In this document: positions 1 through 8,956 of the stretch, in pieces
Numbering within the stretch: position 1 is the stretch's first letter
Layout: each line of letters begins with the position of its first letter
Assembly: GCA_900757495.1 (NCBI GenBank)
Contig: CAAENX010000023.1
Span: forward strand, 1 to 64,000
Direction: 5' to 3'
Length of the DNA stretch: 64,000 nt
From: an uncultured Collinsella sp.
Lineage (GTDB): Bacteria > Actinomycetota > Coriobacteriia > Coriobacteriales > Coriobacteriaceae
Translations under genes and position numbers: made by a program
Notes under the pieces: generated by a model
Told to the model about the DNA's origin: nothing
Databases searched by the model: none
The model's input: only the letters and a program-made list of their open reading frames with translations

Positions 1-315
1 ACGAGGCGACGGCCAGGTGCCGGGAGCTATTTCCGCGTTGCGCTAGCTGCGGAAACGCGGGGCCCGTTCAGGCTGTTGCGTTGAGATTGAAAATCAACCA
101 GGGCTTATCCACTTCGTCCTGCCGAATAGGGGCAGGTTTATTTTGGTCAGTTTTATCAGGTAAAACAGCAAAGGGGGCCGGCCTCGGGTTGTGATGAGGC
201 CGGCCCCCTTTGGGGTGCTATGCATGTATGGTGGCAGCATGTTTATTGCGATGTATCGACTGCGGCGTTTCCGCAGATAAAAGCTGCCAAAATAAACATC
301 CCTAAATGGTAGGTT
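1..315. other. Intergenic region downstream of pth
   Basis: No convincing gene. It holds a small inverted repeat (TTTCCGC at about 30 with GCGGAAA at about 50), the strong hairpin at 170-211, and a short CTGCGG/CCGCAG hairpin near 260-277. The left part may be the flank of a gene outside the window. Confidence 0.5.
170..211. terminator. Bidirectional hairpin terminator
   Basis: A perfect 16-bp inverted repeat (AAAGGGGGCCGGCCTC and its complement) separated by 10 bases, with A-runs and T-runs at its ends. It can terminate the minus-strand pth transcript and any plus-strand transcript entering from the left. Confidence 0.8.
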
Positions 316-945
316 TTAGTGCTTCCCGTTGGCGGAAGCGGCGCCGTTTATGTGATCGCGGGCGTAGATTACGCCGTGGGCGATGGCCAGACCGGCGGCA
401 TCTGCGGCGCGGGCGCAGGTGTCCTGGAAATCCTCGGCTTCGCGGGCGCGCAGCTGCTTGAGCACGTAGTCTGCCACGGCCATCTTGCCGGGAGGGTTGC
501 CGATGCCGGTGCGGATACGGCTAAAGTCGCGGCTGCCCATCTTGTCGATGATGGAGCGCAGGCCGTTGTGACCGGCATGGCCTCCGCCCACCTTAACACG
601 CACGTCGCCGGCGGGAATATCGAGCTCGTCGTGGATGACGAGCAGCTCCTCGGCCTTGATCTTGTACTCGCGGCAGAGCTTGGAGATGGGTCCGCCCGAG
701 GTGTTCATGTACGACTGCGGCTTGACCAGTACAATCTGGCGCTTGCCGTTCTCTTCCTCGGCATCGTTGATGTTGATGAGCGCGACCTCGGCGCCGGCCT
801 GGTTTTTCCAGTACGTGACGCCGGCCTGACGGGCCAACTCGTCGATCGCCTTGAAGCCAGCGTTGTGGCGGGTTTCGGCATACTCATCGCCAGGGTTGCC
901 AAGTCCGGCAACCATGCGAATCTTAAGCGGCTGTGCAGCTGCCAT
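316..945 (-). CDS. pth: Peptidyl-tRNA hydrolase
   Basis: Cleaves peptidyl-tRNA dropped by stalled ribosomes and so recycles tRNA in the cytoplasm. The 209-residue protein has the family landmarks in order: GLGNPG near the N terminus, the catalytic-histidine segment TRHNAG, the MNTSG loop, HDELD with the catalytic aspartate, and GGGHAGHNGLRS. Two in-frame ATGs lie six bases apart. The second (945) is preferred because AAAGG sits six bases upstream of it, whereas it abuts the first (951). The gene reads towards a strong terminator at 170-211. Length and motifs are normal. Confidence 0.97.
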   Translation of the reverse strand: MAAAQPLKIRMVAGLGNPGDEYAETRHNAGFKAIDELARQAGVTYWKNQAGAEVALININDAEEENGKRQIVLVKPQSYMNTSGGPISKLCREYKIKAEELLVIHDELDIPAGDVRVKVGGGHAGHNGLRSIIDKMGSRDFSRIRTGIGNPPGKMAVADYVLKQLRAREAEDFQDTCARAADAAGLAIAHGVIYARDHINGAASANGKH

Positions 946-1058
946 GTTCATCCTTTCGTTGATTTGTCGCCTGCTATGGTGAGCGACCCTGTTGCCGCTG
1001 TCAAATGGAGGGCAATTGAGGTTATTTGAGGGCGTTTGGACGGCCGTCGAAATCGAGG

Positions 1059-1262
1059 TGGACAGTTAGTTCAGATACGTATAAGTTCTGAGGACTCGAA
1101 GTACTCAATTCAATGCCGATACGTTGTTTTGGAGCTTTAGTTAGTCCATATGACGCTGTTTTGAAGTCTACCCTGCCTTCAAATCGGGCGAATGGTATAG
1201 AGATAACTGCAAAACAGCCTAATTCAATGTGTCCATTTATACGTATTTGAACTAACTGTCCA
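1059..1262. repeat. Inverted-repeat element, family R1 copy 1 (204 bp)
   Basis: Starts with TGGACAGTTAGTTCAGATAC (arm 1059-1082) and ends with its near-exact complement (1239-1262), with one mismatch in 24 bp. The interior carries no convincing gene. A second copy of nearly identical length but diverged interior lies at 2587-2788. The two copies bracket the broken nuclease-fold gene. It resembles a MITE; no transposase for it is in the window. Confidence 0.8.
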
Positions 1263-1295
1263 GCCCTGCTCGACGGTGCACGGGTGATTCGCCGT

Positions 1296-2423
1296 TTAGA
1301 CCGGCGCAAGGCCGATTCCGGCCCGCAGGGCGTTGAGCCAAGCGGCCTGACGCTTGCGATAGCCCTTGATACGGTATCGGAATCGGACTCCCGCGAGTCG
1401 ATGCATCGTTTGGGCGAAGGCTTCGAGTGCAACAAGGTCTTTCATTTGGTCGCGATTGATAACCAGGACGTGGATGCCCATTGCCTTGAGGCCATTATTT
1501 CGATTGCCATCGTGGATGCGAGCGTTTTGAAGCTCATGCCCAATTCCGTTGTATTCGTTGTCGACTCCGGCGGCCGGGCAATATAGGTCGCAGATGGCGT
1601 AAGGGATGCCGGAGGACATGTTGACCGCAAGAGTGTCGAAGTCGATTCGATAGTTGAGTAGCAGGCCTCCCATGGGCAGGCTGCAACATCCGAATCCGCC
1701 AAAGCGCATGGGCGCTCCGAGAACGGCAAACATTAGGGATTCGGCTGGGGATACAGATCCGGGTCGGGCGAGCTTGACTGCCGTGCGAAACGAGGTGTAT
1801 GAGCTGCTTTTGGCAAGCTGTGCAACAGTCTCGAGATCTTCGATGGTCGTGGCGGGCTCGCATTTGTAGTGTGCCTGTTCGTAGCGGGTTTCGTTCTGCT
1901 GTTCGGTCGCCGACTGGTCGCCCCGGCAATCGAGGTCGTCCATCGCTTCGTAGTCATCGCCCTTGGGCCAGATGTCGTCATAGGCAATGGGGTATGTTGC
2001 CCCGGGAGGAAGGGAGTAGGTTCCGAGCAGCTCCATAAGGAGCATCAAGGTTTTGGCGACTGATTCATTTTTGGAACAAAGCATGGCTGTCATGGCAGGA
2101 GACGTTGCGTAGATGTCGGCCTCGACGTGCATAATTGCACCTTAAGGAAGAGGAGTGGAGAGAATATGCTGAAGAAGTCGCTTGTCGGGGCGCCTGTTGT
2201 CTTCGTTTGAAACGAGAAGATCGAGCAGTTCGGAATCATCTTCATTCCAGGCGTCGAGTATCGAAAGTGCGCCAAAGTCTATCGCGTCATTGTTGGGAAT
2301 GCAGCCAGCCAAGGCCTGTGCTTGCTGTTCGCTATCAACGGAGTCCCAGGGTAGGGCAGAGTACGCCCGTCGTGCGCGACGAATTGCGCGGAGGGCGGAG
2401 AGATGTGAAATCACGGTCGTCAT
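1296..2423 (-). pseudogene. AbiEi/DUF559-like nuclease-fold protein, split by one stop
   Basis: The first part (2423 to 2142, 93 residues) ends HILSTPLP at a TAA (2142-2144). The same frame continues through Gly-Ala-Ile and an ATG at 2132 for 278 more residues to 1296, so one nonsense codon interrupts a protein of about 375 residues. A CAA-to-TAA change would explain it. The C-terminal half reads like a DUF559/Vsr-type PD-(D/E)XK fold: CDLYCP, then VDNEYNGIGHE, then NNGLKAMGIHVLVIN. Coriobacteria carry many proteins of this general plan, with an N-terminal helical region, a TPLP-type hinge and a C-terminal nuclease-like domain; this is recalled, not searched. Base composition is less GC-rich than in pth or prs, and R1 elements flank it. 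The downstream piece could still be translated from its own ATG. Confidence 0.7.
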
Positions 2424-2586
2424 AGCTATAACGTACTAAGTTGGCGGCAGAATGCGACCGCCATACCGTTCTTTTCGCTCAGCGGGGCGCTGCGCGCCAT
2501 GAACGGCTGGGTGTTATGAAATCGGTGGAATCGGTTGAGGGGATTGCAGGAAATTGAGCTCTGCCGCGAAGGTTGACGATAGCTAC

Positions 2587-2788
2587 TGGACAGTTAGTTC
2601 AGATACGTATGAGACGGCGGGCGTTCGAGGCGTTTCTAAGGGCTTTCGAGGGCGATTTGAGGGTAAATATGCGGCGGTCGTACTCGAAAGCGATGAGCTT
2701 TGGGCAGTATGGCGTTCGCCGGGGAGCTCAGAAGGCTCAGAACGGCCTTTGGAGCTTTAAAAAAATACGTATCTGAACTAATTGTCCA
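2587..2788. repeat. Inverted-repeat element, family R1 copy 2 (202 bp)
   Basis: Arms at 2587-2610 and 2765-2788 have the same terminal sequence as copy 1 (TGGACAGTTAGTTCAGATAC) with two mismatches between the arms. The interior differs strongly from copy 1 apart from a short match around TACCCT and CAAATCG when one copy is reversed. The short open frames inside look incidental. Confidence 0.8.
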
Positions 2789-2811
2789 GGGAAGGTTGTC
2801 GAGGGGTAGAA

Positions 2812-2842
2812 AAAGGGTCGGAAGCGAGCTTCCGACCCTTTA
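2812..2842 (-). terminator. Terminator of prs
   Basis: Stem AAAGGGTCGGAAGC with its complement around a short loop, lying about 30 bases beyond the prs stop and ending in a T-run in the minus direction. Confidence 0.8.
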
Positions 2843-2874
2843 AAAACACCAAAGATGATGAGATGCACGCTGGA

Positions 2875-3861
2875 TTACAGCGCGAAGTCGCCGCCGACGA
2901 GCGTGGAGACGGGCTCCTCGTGGTAAACGGCGGAGATGGCCTGAGCGAACTCCTCGGCGACCGAGATGGTCTTGATCTTGCCGCCGACCTCGACGGGAAT
3001 GGCGTCGGTGACGAGGCACTCGACGATCGGGGCGTCGTTCAGACGCTCGATGGCCGGACCGGAGAAGATGCCGTGGGTGGCGCATACGTAGATGTCGCCG
3101 GCGCCCATAGCCTTGAGCTCCTTGACGTTGGCGCACAGGGTGCCTGCGGTGTCGATCATGTCGTCGTTGATGATGCAGGTCTTGCCCTTGATGTCACCGA
3201 TGATGCCCATGACCTCGGCGGCGTTGTGGCGCGGACGGCCCTTGTGGGCGATGGCCAGGTCGCAGCCGAGCATGTCGGACAGCTTCTTGGCGGCCTTGGC
3301 GCGGCCCACATCGGGGGAGACGACAACCAGGTTGTCGGTGTCGAAGTGCATGTCGTTGTAGTACTGGCCAAACAGCGGCAGCGCGGACAGGTGGTTAACC
3401 GGGATATCGAAGAAGCCCTGAATCTGGCCCTGGTGCAGGTCGAGGGTGATGATGCGGTTGACGCCGGCGCGCTCGAGCAGGTTGGCGACGAGGCGGGCGG
3501 TGATGGGCTCACGCGGGCCGGCCTTGCGGTCCTGACGGGCATAGCCGTAGTGGGTGATAACGGCGGTGATGGAGCGGGCGGATGCGCGCTTGGCAGCGTC
3601 GGTGGCGATGAGCAGCTCCATGAGCATGTCGTTGACGTTGCCGCCGGCCACGGACTGAATCAGGAAGACGTCGGCGCCGCGGACGGTCTCGTCGTAGCGG
3701 GCGTAAATCTCACCGTTGGCGAACTGCTTTAGCGTAAGGCCCGAAAGCTCGACCCCAAGGAACTCAGCGATCTTCTGAGCGAGGGGACGGTTGGAGGAAC
3801 CGGAATACACGCGGATGGACTTGCGCATATTCTCCGACTTCTCGGGATCATTAATCGGCAT
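2875..3861 (-). CDS. prs: Ribose-phosphate pyrophosphokinase
   Basis: Makes PRPP from ribose 5-phosphate and ATP for nucleotide, histidine and tryptophan synthesis. The 328-residue protein shows RVYSGSSNRPLA at the N terminus, the flexible catalytic loop around YARQDRKAGPREPI, the VVSPDVGRAKAA strand, and the PRPP-binding loop INDDMIDTAGTL. Length is typical of class I enzymes. The start at 3861 is supported by AGGAG seven bases upstream. It follows glmU on the same strand after a 192-base gap that holds a terminator, so it probably has its own promoter. GlmU and Prs both supply activated-sugar and nucleotide precursors. Confidence 0.97.
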   Translation of the reverse strand: MPINDPEKSENMRKSIRVYSGSSNRPLAQKIAEFLGVELSGLTLKQFANGEIYARYDETVRGADVFLIQSVAGGNVNDMLMELLIATDAAKRASARSITAVITHYGYARQDRKAGPREPITARLVANLLERAGVNRIITLDLHQGQIQGFFDIPVNHLSALPLFGQYYNDMHFDTDNLVVVSPDVGRAKAAKKLSDMLGCDLAIAHKGRPRHNAAEVMGIIGDIKGKTCIINDDMIDTAGTLCANVKELKAMGAGDIYVCATHGIFSGPAIERLNDAPIVECLVTDAIPVEVGGKIKTISVAEEFAQAISAVYHEEPVSTLVGGDFAL

Positions 3862-4004
3862 TACCCTTCTCCTTTATATATCGAATGCCATATAGATGCC
3901 TTTTTGCATTGTAACCGTGCGGCGGGGTTAATCGGGTCTTGATAACGTCTTTACCGTCAACGGACACGAACCGACCACTCATCCGGTCGCGCAGGTCACG
4001 ATAG

Positions 4005-4038
4005 AAAAAGGAGCCGTCCCCATGGAACAGCTCCTTTT
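4005..4038 (-). terminator. Terminator of glmU
   Basis: Inverted repeat AAAAAGGAGC ... GCTCCTTTT 16 bases beyond the glmU stop, with a T-run in the minus direction. Confidence 0.75.
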
Positions 4039-4053
4039 GTGCTTGATAAAGCG

Positions 4054-5466
4054 TTATGCCTCGTCGTCCTCGTGCAGACGGCGGCGATAATCGGCGGCCC
4101 AGCCCTCAATATTTACCTGACGGGCGCGGCCCAGACCGAGTGCGTCGGCCGGGACCGGCTCGGTGATGACGGAGCCGGCGGCCACGAGTGCGCCGTCGCC
4201 AATCTGGGCGGGCGCGACCATCATGGTGTCGGAACCGATGAAGGCATCTTTGCCGATGACGGTCTTGTGCTTGTGGACGCCGTCGTAGTTGCAGGTGATG
4301 GAGCCCGCGCCCACGTTGACGCCGGAGCCCATGGTGGTGTCGCCGATGTAGGACAGGTGGGGCACCTTGGAACCCTCGCCGATTGTGGACTTCTTGATCT
4401 CCACGTGCGTGCCGGCCTTGGAGCCGTCGAGCATGTGGGTGCCCGGGCGCAGGTAGGCGCGCGGGCCGCAGTCGACGCCGTTCTCGATGACGGCCTCGAT
4501 GGCGATGGTCTCATCGATGATGCAGCCGCTGCCGACGGTGGTGTCGGTGAGGCGACTGTTGGGGCCGAGCTGGCACTCTTCGCCCACGGTGACGTGACCG
4601 ATCAGATGCGTCTGCGGCCACACGATGGTGTCGCGGCCGATGGTAGCGTCGGGGCCGATCCAAGCCTGCGTGGGGTCGATGAACGTGACGCCCTCTGCCA
4701 TCCAGTGCTCGTTGATGCGGTCGCGCGCGATGGCGGTGAGCTGCGCGAGCTGGATGCGGCTGTTGACGCCCAGGCCGTCGCGGTAGTCGTCGCAGTGGAA
4801 GATGGAGACTGCCTGGCCGTGACCCTTGAGGATTTCGAGCATGTCGGGCAGGTAGTACTCGGACTGCGCGTTGTCGTTGCCGATCTCGTTAATGTGGGCG
4901 GCGAGCTGCGCGCCGTCGAAGGCGTAGCAGCCGGCGTTGCACTCCAGCAGCGTGGCGGCCTGCTCGGGCGTGCAGTCCTTCTGCTCGATGATGCGCTCGA
5001 TCTGACCATCGGCGCCCAGCTTGATGCGGCCGTAGCCAAAGGGATCGGGCGGGGTCATGGTCATGACGGTGCAGGCGAGCTCGCCGGTGGCGACGGTCTG
5101 CGCGAACTTGGCGACGGTGTCGGCGGTGATGAGCGGCAGGTCGCCGTTGAGCACGACGACGGGGCCTTGCGTGATGCCGCAGGCCTCGAGCGCGACCTTG
5201 ACGGCGTGGCCGGTGCCCAAGCGCTCGGTCTGCTCGACGCACTCGACCTTGGTGGCGCTGTCGGCGTAGGCGCCGTCGATAAGGGCGCGCATCTCGTCGG
5301 CGTGGCTGCCGATGACGACCACGACGCGGCTGCAGCCAGCCTTGATGGTGGCATCGACGATCCACTGGACCATGGGCTTACCCAAGATCTTGTGCGAAAC
5401 CTTGCAGTGGTTCGACTTCATGCGGGTGCCCTCGCCGGCGGCGAGGATAATTGCGGTTGCGTCCAT
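4054..5466 (-). CDS. glmU: Bifunctional GlmU: GlcN-1-P acetyltransferase / GlcNAc-1-P uridylyltransferase
   Basis: Makes UDP-GlcNAc for peptidoglycan in two steps. The N-terminal uridylyltransferase (about residues 1-230) has LAAGEGTRMKS, QTERLGTGHAV, LNGDLPLI and the GYGRI segment. The C-terminal left-handed beta-helix acetyltransferase (about 255-450) has hexapeptide repeats, THVEIKKS with the catalytic histidine, and the NYDG loop. The chosen start is the ATG at 5466, giving MDATAIILAAGEGTRM with AGGAG six bases upstream. The frame stays open another 76 codons, but that extension is arginine-rich and unlike the family. The product of 470 residues is normal. It diverges from the ECF transporter genes. 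Confidence 0.97.
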   Translation of the reverse strand: MDATAIILAAGEGTRMKSNHCKVSHKILGKPMVQWIVDATIKAGCSRVVVVIGSHADEMRALIDGAYADSATKVECVEQTERLGTGHAVKVALEACGITQGPVVVLNGDLPLITADTVAKFAQTVATGELACTVMTMTPPDPFGYGRIKLGADGQIERIIEQKDCTPEQAATLLECNAGCYAFDGAQLAAHINEIGNDNAQSEYYLPDMLEILKGHGQAVSIFHCDDYRDGLGVNSRIQLAQLTAIARDRINEHWMAEGVTFIDPTQAWIGPDATIGRDTIVWPQTHLIGHVTVGEECQLGPNSRLTDTTVGSGCIIDETIAIEAVIENGVDCGPRAYLRPGTHMLDGSKAGTHVEIKKSTIGEGSKVPHLSYIGDTTMGSGVNVGAGSITCNYDGVHKHKTVIGKDAFIGSDTMMVAPAQIGDGALVAAGSVITEPVPADALGLGRARQVNIEGWAADYRRRLHEDDEA

Positions 5467-5665
5467 GTGATCTCCTGTTACGTTATAGAGACGTGTGTTT
5501 GGAAACGATACACGGCGCAATATGATACCGCAGGCATATGATGAGCGCGTAACGATTGACGCATGGCGGCCGATGTCGGTGCCGCGGGCGCGGCGTTTGC
5601 GCTGGTTGTGTATGGCGCCGGCGGCGCTACGCCGTTGGCGTTTGAGCGAGGGGATGAGGGTGCCC

Positions 5666-6553
5666 GTGGATATCATGCGAGAGGAATCGGGCAACGAGCC
5701 CGTCGCGGCATTCGCGATGTCGCATCCGGCGGTGCCGGCACTCTACATGGTGCTGACGCTGGGGCTCACCATGTTCTCGATGCAACCGGTGCTGATCGCG
5801 CTGTCGCTCGCGGGCGGGTTGGCGTATGGATTTGCGACGCGCGGGGCTGCCCGCACGTTGGGCGCGCTTCGCTGGCAGCTGCCGGTGATTTTGATCATTG
5901 CACTGGTCAACCCGCTGTTTAGCGCCTCGGGCTCGACGGAGCTGTTCCGTATTGGTATGCGCGCGGTGTATCTGGAGAGCATGGTATACGGCCTGTGCAT
6001 GGGCGGGCTGTTTGTGGCGAGCGTGCTGTGGTTTGAGGCCGCGGCGTCGATGCTCGAATACGACAAGGTGCTCGCGCTGCTGGGTAATGCCGCACCGGTG
6101 ATTGCGCTCATGATCTCGATGTGCATGCGGCTTATCCCGCAGTTTTTGCGCCGCGGTCGTACGGTGCTGGCGGTGCAGGATGCGATTGATGTGCCGGGCC
6201 GCGCGCCGGCCGACCCCGTACGCTCGCGCCTGCGGGCGTCGAGCGTGTTGATGGGCTGGGGCATGGAAGATTCGCTGGAGCGCGCGGACGCGATGCGCTC
6301 GCGCGGGTGGGGTGCCGCGACGCGTCGTACGACGTATGCGCGGTATCGGCTGGGGCGCAGCGACGTTGCCGCGCTGGTTGGGCTTGCGCTGTTTGGCGTG
6401 GTCACGGTGGCAGTGGCGTGGACCGCGACGACGCAGTATTCGTTTTATCCGCAGCTCTCGGTGCCGGCGCCGTGGCCGGGCTATGTCGTGTACGCTGCCT
6501 GGATGGTGCTGCCTTGCGCGTTGCACGCGATTGATGAGAAGAGGTTTGGCTGA
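5666..6553 (+). CDS. ECF transporter membrane component EcfT (CbiQ family)
   Basis: The transmembrane coupling protein of an energy-coupling-factor vitamin or metal importer, linking the ATPase to the substrate-binding S subunit. Hydrophobic segments follow MYMVLTLGLTMFSMQ-type N-terminal helices. The diagnostic coupling helices are present: AVQDAIDVPG and ERADAMRSRGWG, corresponding to the conserved Ala-Arg-Gly motifs. The start is uncertain. The GTG at 5666 has GAGGG five bases upstream; the ATG at 5675 or 5654 is possible. It overlaps the fused ATPase by one base (TGATG), and the S component follows, so three genes form one operon. The substrate is not revealed by the sequence. Confidence 0.88.
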   Translation: MDIMREESGNEPVAAFAMSHPAVPALYMVLTLGLTMFSMQPVLIALSLAGGLAYGFATRGAARTLGALRWQLPVILIIALVNPLFSASGSTELFRIGMRAVYLESMVYGLCMGGLFVASVLWFEAAASMLEYDKVLALLGNAAPVIALMISMCMRLIPQFLRRGRTVLAVQDAIDVPGRAPADPVRSRLRASSVLMGWGMEDSLERADAMRSRGWGAATRRTTYARYRLGRSDVAALVGLALFGVVTVAVAWTATTQYSFYPQLSVPAPWPGYVVYAAWMVLPCALHAIDEKRFG

Positions 6554-8196
6554 TGGCTCGGTTGGATAGGGGCCCGGTGTCGGGCGCGGCGTGCGGCCCG
6601 GATATTCCGGCGATTGAGGTACGGGGCCTGAGCTTTACCTACCCCGGGGCTGAGGCGCTGGTGCTCGACGGGCTCGACTGGTCTGTTCCCCAAGGTGCGT
6701 TTGCACTGCTCGTTGGCGGTACCGGGTCGGGCAAGTCGACGCTGCTCTCGCTGCTCAAACCCGAGATCGCGCCGATGGGCGAATGCGCCGGCGAGCTGTG
6801 CGTGCTGGGTGAGAGCGTTGCCGATATGGACGTTCGGGCGTCCGCAGAGCGCATGGGCTATGTGTTTCAGGATCCCGAGAACCAGATCGTGTGTGAAACC
6901 GTGTGGCACGAGATGGCGTTTGGCCTGGAAAACTTGGGTCTAGCGCGTGATGAGATGCGCCGTCGTGTAGCCGAGACCAGCTATTTCTTTGGGCTGGAGG
7001 ACTGGCTCCACCGCGATACTGACACGCTTTCGGGTGGTCGCAAACAGTTGCTGTCGTTGGCGGCCGTTCTGGCGTTGCGTCCGCGTGTGCTGCTACTCGA
7101 CGAGCCCACGTCTCAGCTCGATCCCGTTGCCGAGAAGAATTTTCTGCACGCGCTGTTTCGCGTGAACCGTGAGTTGGGCTGCACGGTTGTTGTGGCTACG
7201 CATCAACCGCGCCCAATGCTCGAGTATGCGACATGTGCGTACCGGATTGAGGACGGTCACGTGCGCGAGGTGGCGGATATGGCTTCTTTGGGACGCCGAG
7301 AATCGCTGTTTTCCGACGACATGTTGGGGTGGGGTGCCGTCCGATGTGCAAAAAACGGAGTATTCAGCAGGCGTGAGGACAATTTGGGCTCTCTGGAGCC
7401 GCCCGGGGACGTATCGAGCGCGAAAAAAAGCTCGGAATTGGACAAATCGTCCGAATTTGTGGCGCAAACGTCGCTCGAGAACGGCTCGGAAGCCTTCCCG
7501 CGCACGGATGGGAGCAGAATACTCCAAAAAATGCACGCTGGGTCGGCTACCACCCTGTCGGAAGGCTGGTTTCGCTACGATCGCGCGTGCGGTTGGGTGC
7601 TGCGCGGGCTCGATGCGTCGTTTTCGGCTGGCGCGGTGCATGCAGTCGTGGGCGGAAACGGCTGCGGCAAGTCGACGATGCTTTCGGTGCTGGCCAAGAC
7701 TGCCAAGCTGCAGCGTGGTCGTATGGTGCGCGGGGCGGCCTCGGCTGCGCTGCTGCCGCAGAACCCCAAGGCCCTGCTGGTTGCCGAGACGGTGCGCGAC
7801 GAGCTGATGGAATGGGCCTCGACCTGCGGATATGACGAGAACTTGGCGCGGGAGCGTGCGGCGCAACTGGGATTGGACGGCCTGGAGACGCGCCACCCCT
7901 ACGATCTTTCGGGCGGACAGCGCCAGCTGCTTGCGTTGGCAAAGCTGCTGCTGATCGGCCCCGAGCTGCTGTTGCTTGATGAGCCCACCAAGGGCCTTGA
8001 CCTGGCAAGTCGCTGCATTATCGCCCGCGCCCTGCGTGACCATGCGAAGGCTGGCGGCACCGTCATTATGGCCACGCACGATCTGGATTTTGCCGAGCAG
8101 GTTGCCGATGACATTGCCATGATGTTTGGCGGCGAGATCGCCTGCATGGAGCCGCCGACCGACTTCTTTGCCGACAACGTGTTTTATAGGGCGTGA
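6553..8196 (+). CDS. Fused ECF ATPase, two ABC domains in one chain (EcfA-EcfA')
   Basis: Drives the ECF importer by ATP hydrolysis. Domain 1 (about residues 15-245) has Walker A GGTGSGKST, signature LSGGRKQ and Walker B VLLLDEPTSQLDP. Domain 2 (about 335-540) has Walker A GGNGCGKST, signature LSGGQRQ and Walker B LLLLDEPTKGLD. Both sites look intact. Such fusions replace the usual EcfA1/EcfA2 heterodimer. The linker, roughly residues 265-328, is odd: it is serine/glutamate/lysine-rich, matches no ABC element, and coincides with an inverted-repeat element at 7345-7537 that appears inserted in frame. The gene overlaps EcfT by one base and ends four bases before the S component. Confidence 0.93.
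   Translation: MARLDRGPVSGAACGPDIPAIEVRGLSFTYPGAEALVLDGLDWSVPQGAFALLVGGTGSGKSTLLSLLKPEIAPMGECAGELCVLGESVADMDVRASAERMGYVFQDPENQIVCETVWHEMAFGLENLGLARDEMRRRVAETSYFFGLEDWLHRDTDTLSGGRKQLLSLAAVLALRPRVLLLDEPTSQLDPVAEKNFLHALFRVNRELGCTVVVATHQPRPMLEYATCAYRIEDGHVREVADMASLGRRESLFSDDMLGWGAVRCAKNGVFSRREDNLGSLEPPGDVSSAKKSSELDKSSEFVAQTSLENGSEAFPRTDGSRILQKMHAGSATTLSEGWFRYDRACGWVLRGLDASFSAGAVHAVVGGNGCGKSTMLSVLAKTAKLQRGRMVRGAASAALLPQNPKALLVAETVRDELMEWASTCGYDENLARERAAQLGLDGLETRHPYDLSGGQRQLLALAKLLLIGPELLLLDEPTKGLDLASRCIIARALRDHAKAGGTVIMATHDLDFAEQVADDIAMMFGGEIACMEPPTDFFADNVFYRA
7345..7537. repeat. Inverted-repeat element inside the EcfA fusion (family R2)
   Basis: The left end (7345-7365) carries GTGCA then, after six bases, GGAGTATTC. 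The right end (7517-7537) carries the exact complement of both blocks in mirror order, again six bases apart. The enclosed 193 bp is AT-richer and codes for the non-ABC linker between the two ATPase domains. The whole reads open in the ABC frame. No second copy was noticed elsewhere in the window. Confidence 0.65.
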
Positions 8197-8200
8197 TGGG

Positions 8201-8914
8201 ATGGCGGATTATCGCATCGTGCGCCTACTCGCAAAACTGGAGATACCGCTGCTGCTGGCGGTGCCAGCCGTGATGGCTGCGGCGTTGCTGGCAGGCGTTG
8301 AGCAGGCGGCGCTTGCCATGCTGGTTGTGGTGGCGCTGGTGCTCGCGCTGTTCTTTGCGGGCTACGAGGCGTCGCGCCCGGGCTTACGCCAGATTATGCC
8401 AACGCTGGTTCTGGCGGCGTTGGCTGCGGCGGGGCGCATTCTGTTTGGCCCCATTCCCGACTTTAAACCGGTGAGCGCCATCGCCATTATCGCGGGGGCG
8501 ACGCTTGGTTGCCGCAATGGTTTTATGGTTGGCGCGCTGGCGGCGCTGACCAGCAATTTCTTTTTTGGACAGGGCATGTGGACGCCGTGGCAGATGTATG
8601 CCTGGGGGCTCGTGGGCTATATCGGTGGCGCACTGGCGCATGCGGGCGCGTTTGACCGCGCCGATGGAACCGTGCGAATGCCGGCACTGTTGGCGTATGG
8701 CTTTGCGTCGGGCTTGCTGTATGGCGTCGTGATCAACGCGTATGACATCATTGGTTTTGTACAGCCGCTTACTTGGGCGGGTGCCGTGGCGCGTCTTGCC
8801 ACCGCCGTACCGTTCGATATCACGCACGGCCTTGCGACCTGCGTGTTTTTGGTCGCCCTGTACAAGCCTTGGTGTCGCCGCATCAACCGAGTCGTCGTGA
8901 AATACGGGCTGTAG
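8201..8914 (+). CDS. ECF transporter S component, substrate unknown
   Basis: A 237-residue, very hydrophobic protein with about six membrane segments, directly after EcfT and the fused EcfA, as expected for the substrate-binding subunit. Recognisable S-component features are the small-residue-rich first helix and the central FGPIPDFKPVSAIAIIAGATLG segment followed by GFMVGALAALTSNFFFGQG, typical of actinobacterial ECF S components. The start at 8201 gives MADYRIVRLLAKLEIP. An upstream extension overlapping the ATPase gene is not family-like. Similar S subunits are annotated only generically, so the vitamin or metal carried cannot be named. Confidence 0.82.
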   Translation: MADYRIVRLLAKLEIPLLLAVPAVMAAALLAGVEQAALAMLVVVALVLALFFAGYEASRPGLRQIMPTLVLAALAAAGRILFGPIPDFKPVSAIAIIAGATLGCRNGFMVGALAALTSNFFFGQGMWTPWQMYAWGLVGYIGGALAHAGAFDRADGTVRMPALLAYGFASGLLYGVVINAYDIIGFVQPLTWAGAVARLATAVPFDITHGLATCVFLVALYKPWCRRINRVVVKYGL

Positions 8915-8956
8915 GGTTGGTTACGCCGGGGCGGGAATCAATACTGCCGAAGCGCC

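Noticed and set aside
5467..5694. N-terminal extension of GlmU by 76 residues
   Set aside because: The extension is arginine-rich, overlaps the divergent promoter region and the EcfT start, and the ATG at 5466 has a good ribosome site directly before the family's N-terminal motif.
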